A stretch of 64,000 nucleotides of DNA from Thozetella sp. PMI_491 (GCA_021432635.1 MU270105.1:160593-224592); one strand, 5' to 3'; shown: positions 11,348 to 22,906, counted from the stretch's first letter. The notes: a model not told the origin generated them from the letters alone. Numbers and translations: made by a program.

Positions 11348-12836
11348 ATGGCGGACGTCACAGCCGGCCAGAGGGGCTTGGAGGCTGTGCGCAACAAGCA
11401 GTATGCCGCCGCCATTCCCCTGCTAGACAAAGCGCTCGAGTCATCTTCATCACCTACATGGCTTCTTGCCCGAGCGCAGGCACACCAGATGCTCAAGAAC
11501 TACGACCTTGCCCTGCAGGACTGCGAGCTCGCATATCACACGGCAGCCGAGCGAGGCTCCGGAAACTCGCGCAAGCTGATGATCGATGCTCAATACCGGC
11601 GTGCCACCATCTTCTTCAAGATGGGCCGCTATGCCGACTCCGATTGCTGCGCCAAGTGGAGCATGCTCCTCGCCGAGGGCCGCCCAGCCCGGGAGCAGGA
11701 CGGCGTGGAAAAGAAGGTCGACGAGAATGGATTTTACACGGTGACGTCGACAGAGGCAATCGCAGACAAGGAAGGCCAACCGGGCGGCAGCGGTGGAAAC
11801 AGCCTTGCAGCAATGGCTAGCCTCTCGTCCGCCTCGGAGAAGAAGGACACAGGCTACACGGCCGACTGGAACCGGGCTTATGCTTGGAGAAGTCAGGCTC
11901 TAGGAGCCCTCGAGCGGCTCCCTGCGGATGCGCCCGGCCGCAAAGTAACGGTGCAGAAATTCCCGCCGAGGCGTGAGCAGCGCAAGACCAACGCAGTCGT
12001 GGTCGAGGAGGACAGTGACTTGGAGGAAACTGCCGCGCCTGCTGCGAAGCCAGCGCCACCCCAACGCTCCGACGGTCCCGTTCCCGAGGAGAGGTTGAAG
12101 TTGCGCGCTGATTTCTACCAATCCACCCAGGCCGTGACTATTAGCCTGTTCGTCAAGGATGCAAAGAAGGACCTTTTGAAGGTCGAGCTTGGTCCGAAAG
12201 AGGTACGTGGCGGCATCCCTGGCATGTGCAGTTTCTGGAAATGCTAACTACGCCTAGGTTACCATCGGGCCCATCCCTCGGGATGCTGCACCCTACCTCG
12301 GGCCAGAGGATCGCGAGTCGTACTCGACGATTCAGCTGCCCGAAGATATCAACCCATCTACCTCCCGCTACTCCGTTACGCCGCGTAAGATCGAACTGGT
12401 TCTTCAGAAACTCACTCCGGGTACCAAATGGGCAACCTGGGGGAAAGAGGTCATCGGTCGCTCAGCAGAGCCATCTTCTAGCGAGAAAACAACTGTTGCA
12501 GCACCGACCACCGACGCTCCGGCGGCAGCCAAGCCGTCTACCAGCACCAAGACAGCACCAAGCGCGGCTGCTGCACCCGCCTATCCGACTAGCAGCAAGT
12601 CTGGCCCCAAGAATTGGGACAAGCTGGGCGATGCGGAGGAAGACGACGAGGCCAAGGAGGATGTGAATTACTTTTTCAAGAAGCTTTATTCGGGAGCGTC
12701 GCCAGAACAGCAACGTGCGATGATGAAAAGCTTCACCGAGAGCAACGGCACCTCGCTGAGTACCGACTGGAACGACGTAAAGGATCGCACAGTTAAGACG
12801 CTACCCCCGGATGGTGTTGAGGAGAAAAAGTGGTAG
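11348..12836 (+). CDS. SGT1: SGT1 co-chaperone (TPR-CS-SGS)
   Basis: Exons 11348-12202 and 12258-12836 (55-nt GTACGT intron with CTAAC branch) give 477 aa. The domains run in the canonical order. TPR helices occupy about 5-120 (GLEAVRNKQYAAAIPLLDKAL, then ARAQAHQMLKNYDLALQDCE). A variable acidic linker follows. The CS domain (about 255-350) starts near LKLRADFYQSTQAVTISLFV and includes TPRKIELVLQKL. The SGS domain at the C-terminus ends with the KTLPPDGVEEKKW signature. SGT1 links Hsp90 to Skp1/SCF ubiquitin ligase and to kinetochore assembly in yeast; those roles are inferred by homology. The spacing GPKNWDKL just before the SGS block is also typical. Its 3' end converges on the glucosyltransferase gene with 281 bp between stop codons. 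Confidence 0.93.
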
Positions 12837-13117
12837 ATTGCTCCCCCAAACCTGTAATATCGTGAGAAGGAATCGTTACTGTGCATAAGCGTGCCTTGGG
12901 GCGGAAAAACAGAGAATGACTTCAATGACACTATATTTCCAGCTGGAATCCACCCCCATATGTGTATGTGATGAGAATGTCTAGCAACCTAGGGTAGGTA
13001 TCATCATGTCTTTATGGTAGTGCCGCGCACACTGCGCCAACCGGCGCAGCCTAGGGTTTAGTTAAGATGCTTTCATATTAGGGTATCGTTGTCTACGTGT
13101 CGGTTCTACCATCTAAT

Positions 13118-14652
13118 CTATTTGGACTTGCCACCCTTGGGTGAATCCATTTCCACCACGCTCATATCCACGCGAACCTTGAACCGCTTCCCTCTCCAGT
13201 TGACCGTCGTACCCATTAATACGGCCGTAGTCCAGATGGGCAGGGCGAGCACCTCCCGTCCTATCCACGAATACAACCACTGTCCGAAGGGCCGCGTCAT
13301 GGGACCGCCAGGACGCTCTGTTCCACGCGCAAAGGCGGGCATGTCGACGTCCGCCTCGACACTCTGGCAAGCGTGTATCTTGTTGAACACCCACCGGTCC
13401 ACCAGCATCCACGTCGTCACAGCAGACACCCAAATCAGGGCCATGCTGCTCCAGGTCTGGCTCACACCGAGCGTATCGTGGAACCACGAGAGCGTGGTCA
13501 AGCCGAACGACAAGTAGAGCGAGCAAAGTAAGGACTCTACGCCGGGTTCGACGAGTGTGGCAAGGAGGACGGTGTACTTGCGCACCCGAAGCCATCGCAC
13601 ACGCCGGGCAATGTATTCCCCAGTAGACATATCTGAAATGGGCTGGATGGCCAGGTCTCCTGCCACGAGGCCATGGTTTCGGTGTCCCGGGACTCGGGAC
13701 CGCCAGAGCAGGTCGCCGATGAGGTGGTCCTCACAGATGTATGACGAGAAGAAGTCGATTCCGCGCCGGCGGGAGGCATCCGCTGCCGTCAAGATCGGGT
13801 TCTGGCTCGGGTCGGTCATGCGGTCCAGGTGCTCCCGGCGGAACATGTTGCTCTTGCCCACGATGCACGGCGCGATCCCTACCGTGTTGATAGCGCTGTA
13901 GAACTTGGCATGCGTGGTAGCCATGAACATCTCGTCGAGCCGGCCGCCCTCGTTCCCGCTCGTCGGCCCAGTCGGCGCTGTGGCGTCGGTGTCGACCACC
14001 AAAGGGAGCTGGTGAACGAATTTGTAGGGCTTCACCCTGCGGCCGCCTGGTTGGAATCCATATAGCTTGTCCACCATGCGCCCAGCAACGCCCTTAGAGA
14101 CCCAGACGTTGCAGTCTATGATCCAGATGACCTCGCCTTTGGCTTCGCGATACGCTCGGCTCATGTTCCGGATCTTGGGGTTGGGTCCGAGGTTGTCGAC
14201 GTTGCCTTGCGGCCCGTGGAGCAGCGGGTCTTCCTCCTCGATCATGATTTTGGCATCGAAGGCAGGAAAGTCGGAGACGACCTTCTTCAGCGTCGGGTAT
14301 GCCGGGTCCGAGGTCGACGGCACGCACAGGTAGATGGTCAGCTTGTGGCGCGGATAGCTCTGCCGGAAGGTCGAGGCGAGGCAATCGTAAAGCCCCTTGT
14401 CCAAGCCCTTCACCGGACGGATGACGGTGATATGCGGGACCTCATCGTCGGGCAGCCGGGGGGACACCGGGTCGGGCGGAGGCGCCGAATGGGATCGAAA
14501 TCTACGGAGGTGCAGCGCGTTAGTCCATCGGCGGCGGTCAAGGCGGAAGGGTGGGCGGCTTGCAGTTTGAGGATGCCAATGAACTGCACGACAGCGACCT
14601 GGAAACTCCAGTAGGTGCAAGCCAAGGCCAAGCCTTGGATGATCATGGACAT
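13118..14652 (-). CDS. GCS1: Ceramide glucosyltransferase (GT21)
   Basis: Two exons on the minus strand, 14652-14564 and 14501-13118, give 490 aa. The enzyme transfers glucose from UDP-glucose to ceramide, making glucosylceramide in ER/Golgi membranes. The GT21 motifs are present: an N-terminal membrane segment, HITVIRPVKGLD, the first Asp motif GNVDNLGPNPKIRN, WIIDCNVWV, EDHLIGD and the R-x-x-R-W motif in RRVRWLRVRKY. Two C-terminal membrane segments follow. The 62-nt intron reads CT/GCAAGC...ACTAAC...CCGTAG and therefore needs a GC donor. It is the only join I found that connects the hydrophobic MSMIIQGLALACTYW N-terminus to the catalytic part with correct phase. A 65-nt GT-AG alternative (GTAGAT...GATGAG) also restores frame but lacks a good branch site and deletes more sequence. 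Confidence 0.9.
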
Positions 14653-16388
14653 CGCAACGCAAGGCGCGCCGGGGGGGGCCGAGCAGACAGGAGGGCAACA
14701 GGGACAGAAAAATGCAACACACTTGACGCCCAGGGTTGACCACGCGCGTGACCACAGTCAAGACCCACCTCGGCTTGCGCCTTCGGGTCTGCAGCAGGAG
14801 GGCCGTCGAGAAAGGGATTATGATGAGATACGGCCGTCGTGCAGCGAGAGCGGTAGGAGTGAGGTTCCGGCGTAAACCATGATGCGACGTGTCCGACCAA
14901 GTGGCCCTCGGAAAGCTCGAGCACTTCGAGACCTCGTGGGTGTTGGCCTCGGGGTAGCGCTCGGAGCCCGCGCGCCTGTCAGCGATGTGCGAAAAGCGGC
15001 CCCAGGGTCGGTAGCAGCCGCCTAGACAGCCGGTACAGGGGTCGAACTTCGGTGCCTTCCGCCCATAAGGGCAAAGCTGGGCTTACGTAGGCGGCACGAC
15101 CACTAAGCTGCCTCCACTCTGTCAATGCCTTGCACCCGGAAAAAAAAAAAATTGGAGTGGGGCTGGTCGATGGAAATTTCTACCTTTCGGTCGAGCGAAA
15201 GTTTTCTAGTTTCAACTTCCTCAATGCCCGAGGTTGTGCGCGACACCACCCTCGGTGCAGCCGCGCACGCAGTGATGGCGTCTCCCCACGCCTTTCATTC
15301 TGATGAGGCTACTAACGGGAGCCGTTCCGTTACTATGCACTAAATGTAAGCGATCCTTGTCCTCGTGCGCGCCCGCTCCTTTTCCCGATGCTTCGACATC
15401 CCCAACCTCCCTGATGACAACTTTGTACGGCTAGAGACCGATTCAGTTCAATCTCGATGATGGCCAATCTTAATAGACTACAACGGTATCTGAAAGAGCT
15501 GTTGACCAGTTGAATTTTTGACCAACTCTGGTGTCGACTTGAGACTAACCGTCTTCTCCCCCAGGTACCTTCGACAGTCTCCCAAGTGTCTGCGATAGGC
15601 AGCTGTAGTTCCCCGCTGCCACGGCTTGACGCACTTCTCCGTGTGAATATACTGGAATTCACCTGGGCTCAGTCAAACAGAGCAGGGAATTCCCGAATGC
15701 TATCTATCGTATGGGTTAGAACAACTTGAACATCCCAGATCCAGGAGGCCCAGAATGCGACCAGCGCCGCACTGCACTGTACCCATTGTCGTAATTGTGG
15801 GCTGTCGTCTCACAATGCGGTTGGATACTTAGTTGTTCTCGCCCCGAAAACTAAACTCGGAGTTCGAGTGCAGGTCTTCCGCAATGCGTTGTGAAGAGTC
15901 CCTGCCACCCGCCTCATCTCCATTTATGGGGACCAACGGAGTGCTCACAGCTCATTCTCGCCGTGGCGCATACGGGCAAGCGCCCTATCCCTTGACTCTG
16001 GCTTTGGATATCCCTTCTCTGTATATAAATATGTAATACCAGAGCGAGATTCCTAGAAACGGAACCTTGGCATGGTGGTGGATACAGTGCTATAGAGCAG
16101 CCAAGAGGAACGCAGAGTAAGCACTGTACCGGTGTATTCCTCGAACACTAGCAAAGCTCTAGTATTTCGTTATGGTCAAAATGGAATGCGAATGACTAGG
16201 TCGAATATAGCTTAGAACCTTGATAGCTGTACAGAAGTTCCCTACGACCTGCTGTTCTGGGCACATAAGCGGACCGATGTTGCACAGTATGTAAAAGTAT
16301 CTTTTAACCCGCTGAGAGCTGGCTGATCAAGCTTCAACCCCTCATCCGACCTCACTTCGTGGCTCACCACAGTCCTGTCCACGCCACC
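14653..16388. other. 1.7-kb divergent intergenic region
   Basis: This lies between the divergent ceramide glucosyltransferase (-) and S9 peptidase (+). It contains a run of 12 A at 15140-15151 and a TATATAAA at 16022-16029, about 360 bp before the peptidase ATG. No coding potential is supported. Confidence 0.5.
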
Positions 16389-18492
16389 ATGACCCAGAAG
16401 ATAGTCGCGCCGTACGGTAGGTGGAAGAGCGAGCTCAGCGATGCCGACGTGACGGCGGGCAGCCGCTCGCTAGTGTCGCCTCGTGTCTGTGTGCGTAGCC
16501 CCTCACTCCATCCGTATTGGCGATGTTACTGATTCTTCCTCGGATCGTCTAGCCATCTACTGGAAGGGCGTTCTTCCTCGAGTCGAGGGCGAATGGAACG
16601 AACGGGATCATTGAGGTCACGGCCGCAGGCACGAAGCACGTCCTACCCGACGCCCACAGCGCTTCTACCAGCGTCTATGAGTACGGCGGCCTATCGTACG
16701 CCATCCTCCCAGGTAGCCCTACTCGCATCATCTTTTCGGATTCCAAGGCCCGTGCAATCAAGCTACTCGATGTAGATGCCGGGAAAGTCGACGTCCTCGT
16801 TGGGCCGTCCGACACTCTGCGGTACGCCGACTTTGATCCCCACCCGCACCTCGCCGATGGGGACGTGAGTCACGCTTGGGTTCTCGCCGTTGAGGAAGAC
16901 CACACCCAACCCGCGCCGGCCGACGTGAAGAACTTTACCGTCGCAGTCAACACCATCACGAAGGAGGTCAAGCGCGTCGTCAGCGGCGCCGACTTCTACA
17001 CGTACCCGCGCTTCAGCCCGGATGGCACCAAGATCTCTTGGCTGGAATGGAACCACCCGGGCCTCCCTTTCATGGACGTAAAGCTGTTCTGGGCTGATTG
17101 GAACCCGGCCGGGTCCGTCAACAATATAGAGCTAGTGGCCGGGGCAAAGGGGGAGTCGGTCGCCGAGCCACGATGGAGCCCCGACGGGTCCTTGTTCTTC
17201 GCCTTGGAGAAGACCAACTTCCGCCAGCTCTTCCGACGAGCACCCACAGAGCCGCAATACAAAGCACTAGTCCTGAAAGGATTGGAGAACGCAGAGTTTG
17301 GCGACGCTTCCTGGCTAGTGGGCTGGTATGTAGTATTGCCTCTCGCCGGGGGCACACCAGAAGGACTAACACGTCATTGAACAGCCAGACTTACGTGTTC
17401 CTAACCCCCGAAAGCATCGTTGCTGCACCGGTGATCGCTGGTGAATACCTTCTCGTGCATATCAATGTCACCACGGGCAGCTGGGTCAAATTGGACGCCC
17501 CCGTGGGAAATCTACGAGGGGACAACGTGGCTAGGCTCTCCTCCCAGGCTGTCCTCCTCATCGGAGCTGGCACCACAACCCCGAAGGCGGCTCTGCGAGT
17601 CGAGATTGCCGGGGATTTCGCGACTACCTTGACCGTCCTCAGCCAGTCGGTTGACAAGACACATCCCGAATCGCTTTACTCCACACCAGAGAATATCAGC
17701 TTCGACGCGCACGAGAAGTTCGAGCGCAAGGTCTACGGCTTCTTCTGGCCGCCGCATAATCCCAAGTATGTGGCGCCGGATGGAGAGCTACCGCCTTTGA
17801 TCATCTCCCCCCACGGCGGCCCGACCGGGCACACCACCGCTGGGTTGGCCCTGAACCCGGTTCAGTGGTACACGAGCCGCGGCTATGCCTTCTTTGCTAT
17901 CAACTACACGGGGTCTTCGGCTTTCGGGAAGGAGTACCGCGAGGCCCTCTTCGGCCGGTGGGGAGTCGTGGACACGGACGACGTTGCCGAAGCGATTGCC
18001 CATCTGGTCCGCACCGGGCGCGTCGACGGCAAACGCGTGGGAGTTGAGGGCGCTAGCGCCGGAGGATACAACGTGCTGCAGAGCTTGTGCTGGTACCCGG
18101 ATATCTTCGCCGCCGGCCTCTGCTTCTGCGGCGTGAGCGACGTCACTGCGCTGGCCGCCGACACCCACAAGATGGAGTCGCACTACATGGAGGTGCTGAT
18201 GGACGTGGTTGGGAAGAGCGCCGAGGAGCAGGACGCGATATACCGAGAGAGGAGCCCGCTGCACTTTGCACAGCAGATCCGCGCACCGCTGCTGCTGATC
18301 CACGGCGAGGACGACAGGGTCGTGCCGATCGAGCAGAGCCGCGAGATCCAGCGGAAGATCGAGGAGCGCGGAGGTGACGTGAAGCTTGTGGCAGTCCCGG
18401 CGGAGGGCCACGGGTTCAAGAAAGCGGCGAACCTAGAGTTGTATCTCCGTGAGGCCGAAGCGTGGTGGCAGAAGACTTTATTGGAGGAATAA
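16389..18492 (+). CDS. S9 family serine peptidase (prolyl oligopeptidase/acylaminoacyl-peptidase type)
   Basis: Exons 16389-16490, 16553-17325 and 17385-18492 give 660 aa. The N-terminal half is a beta-propeller with repeated strand motifs such as FSPDGTKISWLEW and WSPDGSLFFALE. The C-terminal half is an alpha/beta hydrolase. The triad is visible: Ser516 in GASAGGY, Asp602 in HGEDDRVVP and His634 in AEGHGF; the HGGPTGHT oxyanion region precedes it. No signal peptide is seen, so a cytosolic enzyme removing N-terminal residues or acylated amino acids from oligopeptides is inferred; the exact substrate is unknown. The start has a good context (CACCATG). Exon 1 ends SPRVC and joins PSTGRAFFLESRANG. 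Intron 2 has a GACTAACAC branch site. The family is often annotated as 'dipeptidyl peptidase/acylaminoacyl peptidase'. Confidence 0.9.
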
Positions 18493-19101
18493 TTGGAGTG
18501 AACCAGATTCTATGGTCAATCTGAGCGGGACCACACCGCACTTCGCTTCCGTGTTTCCGCCACGCGTCTATTCCATCTAGCCACGAGTATCAAGAGAGAG
18601 CAGACTAAGTCGGATGGACGCAAGCCATGTTTACATCGACGGTTCTGCTGCCTCATGTGACCAAGTAGTAGACGATGACCCGGAGCTGAAGTGGGTCTCT
18701 GTCAATACTCAGGGGCAGTCGAATAGTTTATCAGGGGCTTCAGCAAGCGGGCAGCGGCCTATCCCATAGACATATACGCACCCCGCAATCATCGAGGCTT
18801 TGGAAGGTACATCGCGCGGTGTGGGCTACGTCACATCGCCTTGGTTCCGCTCACACGGCACGCCGAGCCGGGATAATTGGAGATGGGCTCCGTTGCATCC
18901 AGCGGAGCTCCAACTCTGGCTAAAGGAGTCTCCGCCGGAGACGAATTGATGCTCGGGCGAGCTCGGTCCGTCAATGGGAAAGCACAATGTGACCTCCTCC
19001 GCATCTTGCCAAGAAATTATTTTCTTCGCTCCGTTCCCTGACCGTGTTGTGGCAGCGGCCTCCTCTAGTCGTCGTAGGCCTCAATTGACAAGAAACGCAT
19101 C
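18493..19101. other. Intergenic region
   Basis: This is the 3' flank of the peptidase gene and the promoter of the SGNH hydrolase. No gene or clear motif is seen. Confidence 0.45.
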
Positions 19102-20535
19102 ATGGCCGGAATGATGGGAAGCCGTAGCTGGCGTGCGCTCTCGCTACTTGCTTTGGCGGCTGTCTGGTCCCCGTGGGCTGTTGTTGCGAATCCGCATGGC
19201 CTCGATGTGCACGGAGGCGGCCGGACGTGTGGAAACCATTGGGTCGATACATGGACCTCGATGCCGCAGCTGGTGGAACCAGCCAACCTACCGCCTTCGC
19301 CCTTCGGAGTAAGTCGTCGTCTCCAGGCTGTCTGGTCCCCGTGTGCTTACACAGACTTGGGGGTAGCAAAATGGCAGTGCCTGCTTCCAAGATGCCACTC
19401 TCCGGCAGACGCTCCATATGTCGATCGGGGCCGAGAGGATCAGGATACAGATCTCCAACACCTTCGGCGGCAGTGACTTGCCCATTACAGAAGCAACTAT
19501 TGCACTTCCCGCTGGAGGAAAACCTGGAGCCAGCGACATCGATACGGCTACCCTCAAGGCACTGACCTTTGGGGGCAAGGCGTCGACCGTGGTGCCCATG
19601 GGCAAGGTCATTTACACCGACCCAATCGACTTCAAGGTCGAGCCGCAGTCCATGATCAGCGTGTCCCTATACTCGTTGGCCGGCCAGTCGGGGACTAACA
19701 TCACGGGCCACCCCGGCAGCCGTACGACCTCCTGGATGCAGTCGGGCAACCATGTCAAGGATGCGTCCGTGACCGGGGCGAACACCAAGCACTGGTATTT
19801 TTTGACCTCGGTCGAGGCGGCCGCGACCAACGCCAGCGCTTGGATCATCCTTGGGGACAGTATAACCGACGGTCGTGGCAGCACTGACGACGCGAATAAC
19901 CGGTAGGCTCAACCCTCAAGCGGGCGCCCGCTTGTTTGCCCTCGCCCCAGACAAACTAACTTAATCTTCCTCACAGATGGCCCGACCTCGTGCTTGCCAA
20001 GATGCAGAAGGCCGGCATCAACAATATTGCGGTCAACAATGAGGCGGCCGGTGGCAACTGCGTTCTGAGCGGCGGTCTCGGGCCGCCACTGCTGACCCGG
20101 TACAAGCGAGACGCCATCACGCAGAAGGGCGTCAAGTACGTCATGATCTTCGAGGGCGTCAACGATATCGGCGGCGGGGCCACCGACTCGGCCACGCAGG
20201 ACACCATTGGCAACCAGCTCATCAGCGCGTACAAGCAGATCGTTGCAGACTGCAAAGCGGCCGGCATCAAGGTGTTTGCGGCGACGATCACGCCGTTCGG
20301 CGGCAGCGGGCAGGTCTACTCCGACCCGACACGCGAACAGACGCGCCTAAAGGTCAACGACTGGATCCTGACGAGCGGCACCTTCGACGCCGTTGTTGAC
20401 TTCTCCAAGATCATCGGGGACCCCAACATTACGAGCCAGCTGGCGCCGCAGTACGACGGTGGAGACCACCTGCACCCCAATGTCGCGGGTTACCAGGCGA
20501 TTGCGGACGGGTTCCCGCTAGATATCTTCAAATAA
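19102..20535 (+). CDS. Secreted SGNH/GDSL-type hydrolase
   Basis: Exons 19102-19308, 19367-19902 and 19977-20535 give 433 aa. A signal peptide is clear: a basic start followed by ALSLLALAAVWSPWAVVANP. The SGNH blocks are in order. Block I is GDSITDG with nucleophile Ser234; the central FEGVNDIGGG contains the block III Asn; the C-terminal GGDHLHPN has Asp411 and His414. An N-terminal beta-rich domain of about 200 residues precedes the catalytic part, as in fungal extracellular SGNH esterases. A carbohydrate or lipid esterase acting outside the cell is inferred; the substrate is not readable. Intron 1 (GTAAGT...TAG) joins PPSPFG to QNGSACFQ. Intron 2 carries a perfect 18-bp palindrome. The 3' UTR has two UGUANAUA elements. 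Confidence 0.9.
19917..19934. repeat. Perfect 18-bp palindrome in an intron
   Basis: CAAGCGGGCGCCCGCTTG equals its own reverse complement. It sits in intron 2 (19903-19976) of the SGNH hydrolase, upstream of the branch site. It could form a hairpin in the pre-mRNA or be a dyad binding site; it may also be chance. Confidence 0.6.
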
Positions 20536-21051
20536 CGGACCACCCTCGTTTGTACATAGACATCATGCATTTTGTACATAAAAAAAGGTCGACAAGGGGT
20601 TTATAGCTAAGTCTATGTTCAGCCGATGCTCGGTATGCATTATGGTAATGCAAACTTTCTTGAGAAGCGCTTCCTCCATCCAACGGTCTCCATGTGTGGC
20701 TGACTTGGATGGATCTTGTTTTGGGGGCCGGTTGCTAGGTGATAAACTGAAATCTCCCAACGGGCCTTGGGAAGGATTCTTCTAGTGGAATGGCGGAATT
20801 TCCCAAGGTATGAGCAGCAGCTGTTGCTGTGATACTTGGAGCTATGTTCTCAACCACTTACACGCTGCTTGCTAGCCGTTAAGCGGGACCTCAAGGCAGC
20901 TCCGCCCCAAGCCGAACTCGGATATGACCCCACTGCGGGCAACCTGGAGCTGCCTGCGCTACCTGCGCGCGCGCAGCCCCTCGACTTGCCAGGCGCCGTC
21001 CGTATTTTCGATATACACAAACTCCTCAGCATCGCTGCACCCACAGACGCA
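20536..21051. other. Intergenic region between SGNH hydrolase and CPDase
   Basis: The first 50 bases are the SGNH hydrolase 3' UTR with paired TGTACATA elements and an A-rich run. An open frame from 20836 runs in frame into the phosphodiesterase gene, but its sequence does not resemble the family and is treated as upstream. Confidence 0.5.
20551..20580 (+). promoter_or_regulatory. Two Pumilio-type UGUANAUA elements in a 3' UTR
   Basis: TGTACATA occurs at 20551-20558 and again at 20573-20580, 16 and 38 bases after the SGNH hydrolase stop and just before an A-run. Both match the PUF-protein consensus UGUANAUA exactly. PUF binding is inferred, not shown. Confidence 0.45.
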
Positions 21052-21770
21052 ATGCCTGGATCCTCGCTGTGGCTGGTGCCACCCCCATCGCACCCCCTTT
21101 ATCAGATTCTCACCGAGCTCATCGAGAAAAAGTTGCCGGCATCCTTCCCCGGCGAATCGCTCCCAGTCTTTTCGCCCCATCTCACCTTGACGTCAGAGAT
21201 CCCGCCGGAGGTGTACGGCGACCGGCCGCAGGAATGGCTGGACTCGATCGCATGGCCGGACAAGAGCCAGGTAGCTGTAGACTTTGAGCACGTCAAGACG
21301 GAGGATATCTTCTTCCGCCGCTGCTACATCAAAGCCCGCTTCGAGGGGGCGTCGGGCATCGCTGCCTTGGCCCGAGCCCGGGGCGTGAACGACGAGCCGG
21401 TGCCGGGCCCAAAGACGGAGGCGTGGCTAGCCGCCTGGAAGGAGAGCTTTGGCCCACACGTCAGCCTTGTCTAGTATGTCCTAAATCTATGGCCCCTTCC
21501 CTGCCCCCCCCCGCCCTTGGTTAGCCCCGGCCATTTATTACCTGGCAGCTGACTGACGGTGGCAGCGGAAATTTCACGATCAACGAGGAGAAGCTTGCCG
21601 AGGTGTCCACGATGGTGCAAGAGAGCCAGGTCAAACTGTACAGTTCGGGAGAGGAAGCCGGAGGTAATTCGCCTCCATATGCTGGCTGGCAGGGCGGCGT
21701 GGTCTGGCTGGTCCCTACCGATCTTTCAATCCCTGACTGGAAGCCTATCGCGACAAAAGAGCTGGTGTAG
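21052..21770 (+). CDS. CPD1: Cyclic nucleotide phosphodiesterase, CPD1-like (2H superfamily)
   Basis: Exons 21052-21473 and 21566-21770 (92-nt GTATGT...CAG intron) give 208 aa. The family hydrolyses cyclic phosphates such as ADP-ribose 1'',2''-cyclic phosphate from tRNA splicing, or 2',3'-cyclic nucleotides. The two H-x-T/S motifs that define the 2H fold are present: His43 in SPHLTLTSEI and His136 in GPHVSLVYG. The intron lies directly after the second motif and completes its Tyr codon. The start at 21052 is chosen because MPGSSLWLVPPPSHPLY is the typical N-terminus of fungal members. The frame is open upstream to 20836, but that part is unlike the family. The C-terminus GGVVWLVPTDLS is also typical. 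Length matches yeast Cpd1 (about 239 aa) roughly. Confidence 0.88.
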
Positions 21771-22371
21771 CCTTTGGGCTGGGGAAAGGTACATGGCACC
21801 AGGGGTAGTTCATCTCGGAACCGTCAACCGCGGTGCAGGTCCGTTATCGTCACTGTCTGGGTGCGGGCAATTCCCAATTGCCAACCAACCCGGATAGCAG
21901 ACGCACCAATCATGAGCACTGGCACGGGCCACGCGTATTTTTTATATCGCGGCGTGCCCGGCCCGTTCTCTCGGTGTGTTCCATCGCTTGGGGATTCCGG
22001 TCCACAGTTAGCAACGCGGCCAAAATACCAGGACAGCCGGCCTCATTAGGAGGGAAGCCCCTGGGCCCGCGAGAGTGGTTTAAGGGTGTTATAGGGTATA
22101 GGGCAATCAAAATTGGCACGGCGGGAAAAATCATGCAGGGGCCCCTAAACGAGAATTCGAATGATCTGGATCTTCGGGTGCGCGTGGTCGTCACTTTAGC
22201 CTGTCCCAACTGGGGAAGTACCACGCCAGCTCCGCCGTCCGCCACTGTACACGTAAAAGGGGGCCGCGCGCGCCATCCACGCAAGGTAGGCAGGCACCGG
22301 CCACCGACAGCGCTGCCCAGGACAAGGACCGGCTTTCTCTCAACGTTGCTGAACGCCGTCTCTGCGCCATC
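21771..22371. other. Intergenic region upstream of the chitin-binding gene
   Basis: It contains a T-rich TATTTTTTATAT segment near 21942-21953 that could act as a promoter element. No gene is supported. Confidence 0.45.
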
Positions 22372-22906
22372 ATGATGTTTCTCGCCATCCTCCCGCTGCT
22401 GAGCGTCGCGCTCGCGATGGTGCCCGCTCCACTGCCGGTGCTCCTCCCAAGGGACACCGACCTGGTCGGCGCCGTCTCGCCGAATCTCACCTGCGGCACC
22501 AAGGACGCGGGCGGGTCGCCCAATGCCTACACGTGTCCCACCACAGCCCCGTGCTGCTCTGCCCACGGCTTCTGCGGCACCGGCGACTCGTACTGCGTCA
22601 ACACAGCCGGCTGCCAGGCGAGTTTCTCGGCCACCGCGGCATCGTGCTATGCCCCCAAGGACGGCGTGACTATCTCGCCTGACGGCACCTGCGGCAAGAC
22701 CGGGGCTGGGTCGAACGGATACCGCTGTGATCAAAATAGCACTAACATGTGCTGCTCTGCCTCGTGAGTTTTCAACACGGCCGAGCTGCTGCCGGAGCTG
22801 GAGGCTAATCAAAATTTGCAATGATAGCGGATACTGTGGAAACAGCTTGGATCATTGCGGAGCTCAGAACGGATGCCAGGGAGCCTACGGAACGTGTGGC
22901 AAATAA
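22372..22906 (+). CDS. Small secreted protein with two CBM18 (hevein-type) chitin-binding modules
   Basis: Exons 22372-22763 and 22828-22906 (64-nt GTGAGT intron with GCTAAT branch) give 156 aa. A signal peptide (MFLAILPLLSVALAMV) is followed by two cysteine-rich hevein-like modules. The first runs from LTCGTKDAGG through CCSAHGFCGTGDSYC. The second runs from GTCGKTGAG through CCSASGYCGNSLDHCG and is completed by exon 2. No catalytic domain is present, so the protein is only a chitin binder. Possible roles are wall association, shielding of chitin from hydrolases or host receptors, or a remnant of a larger enzyme. It starts with two adjacent ATGs (22372 and 22375). Confidence 0.85.

Noticed and set aside
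20836-21051. Upstream in-frame extension of the CPD1-like protein
   Set aside because: The MPGSSLWL start is the family N-terminus; the extension is unlike the family.
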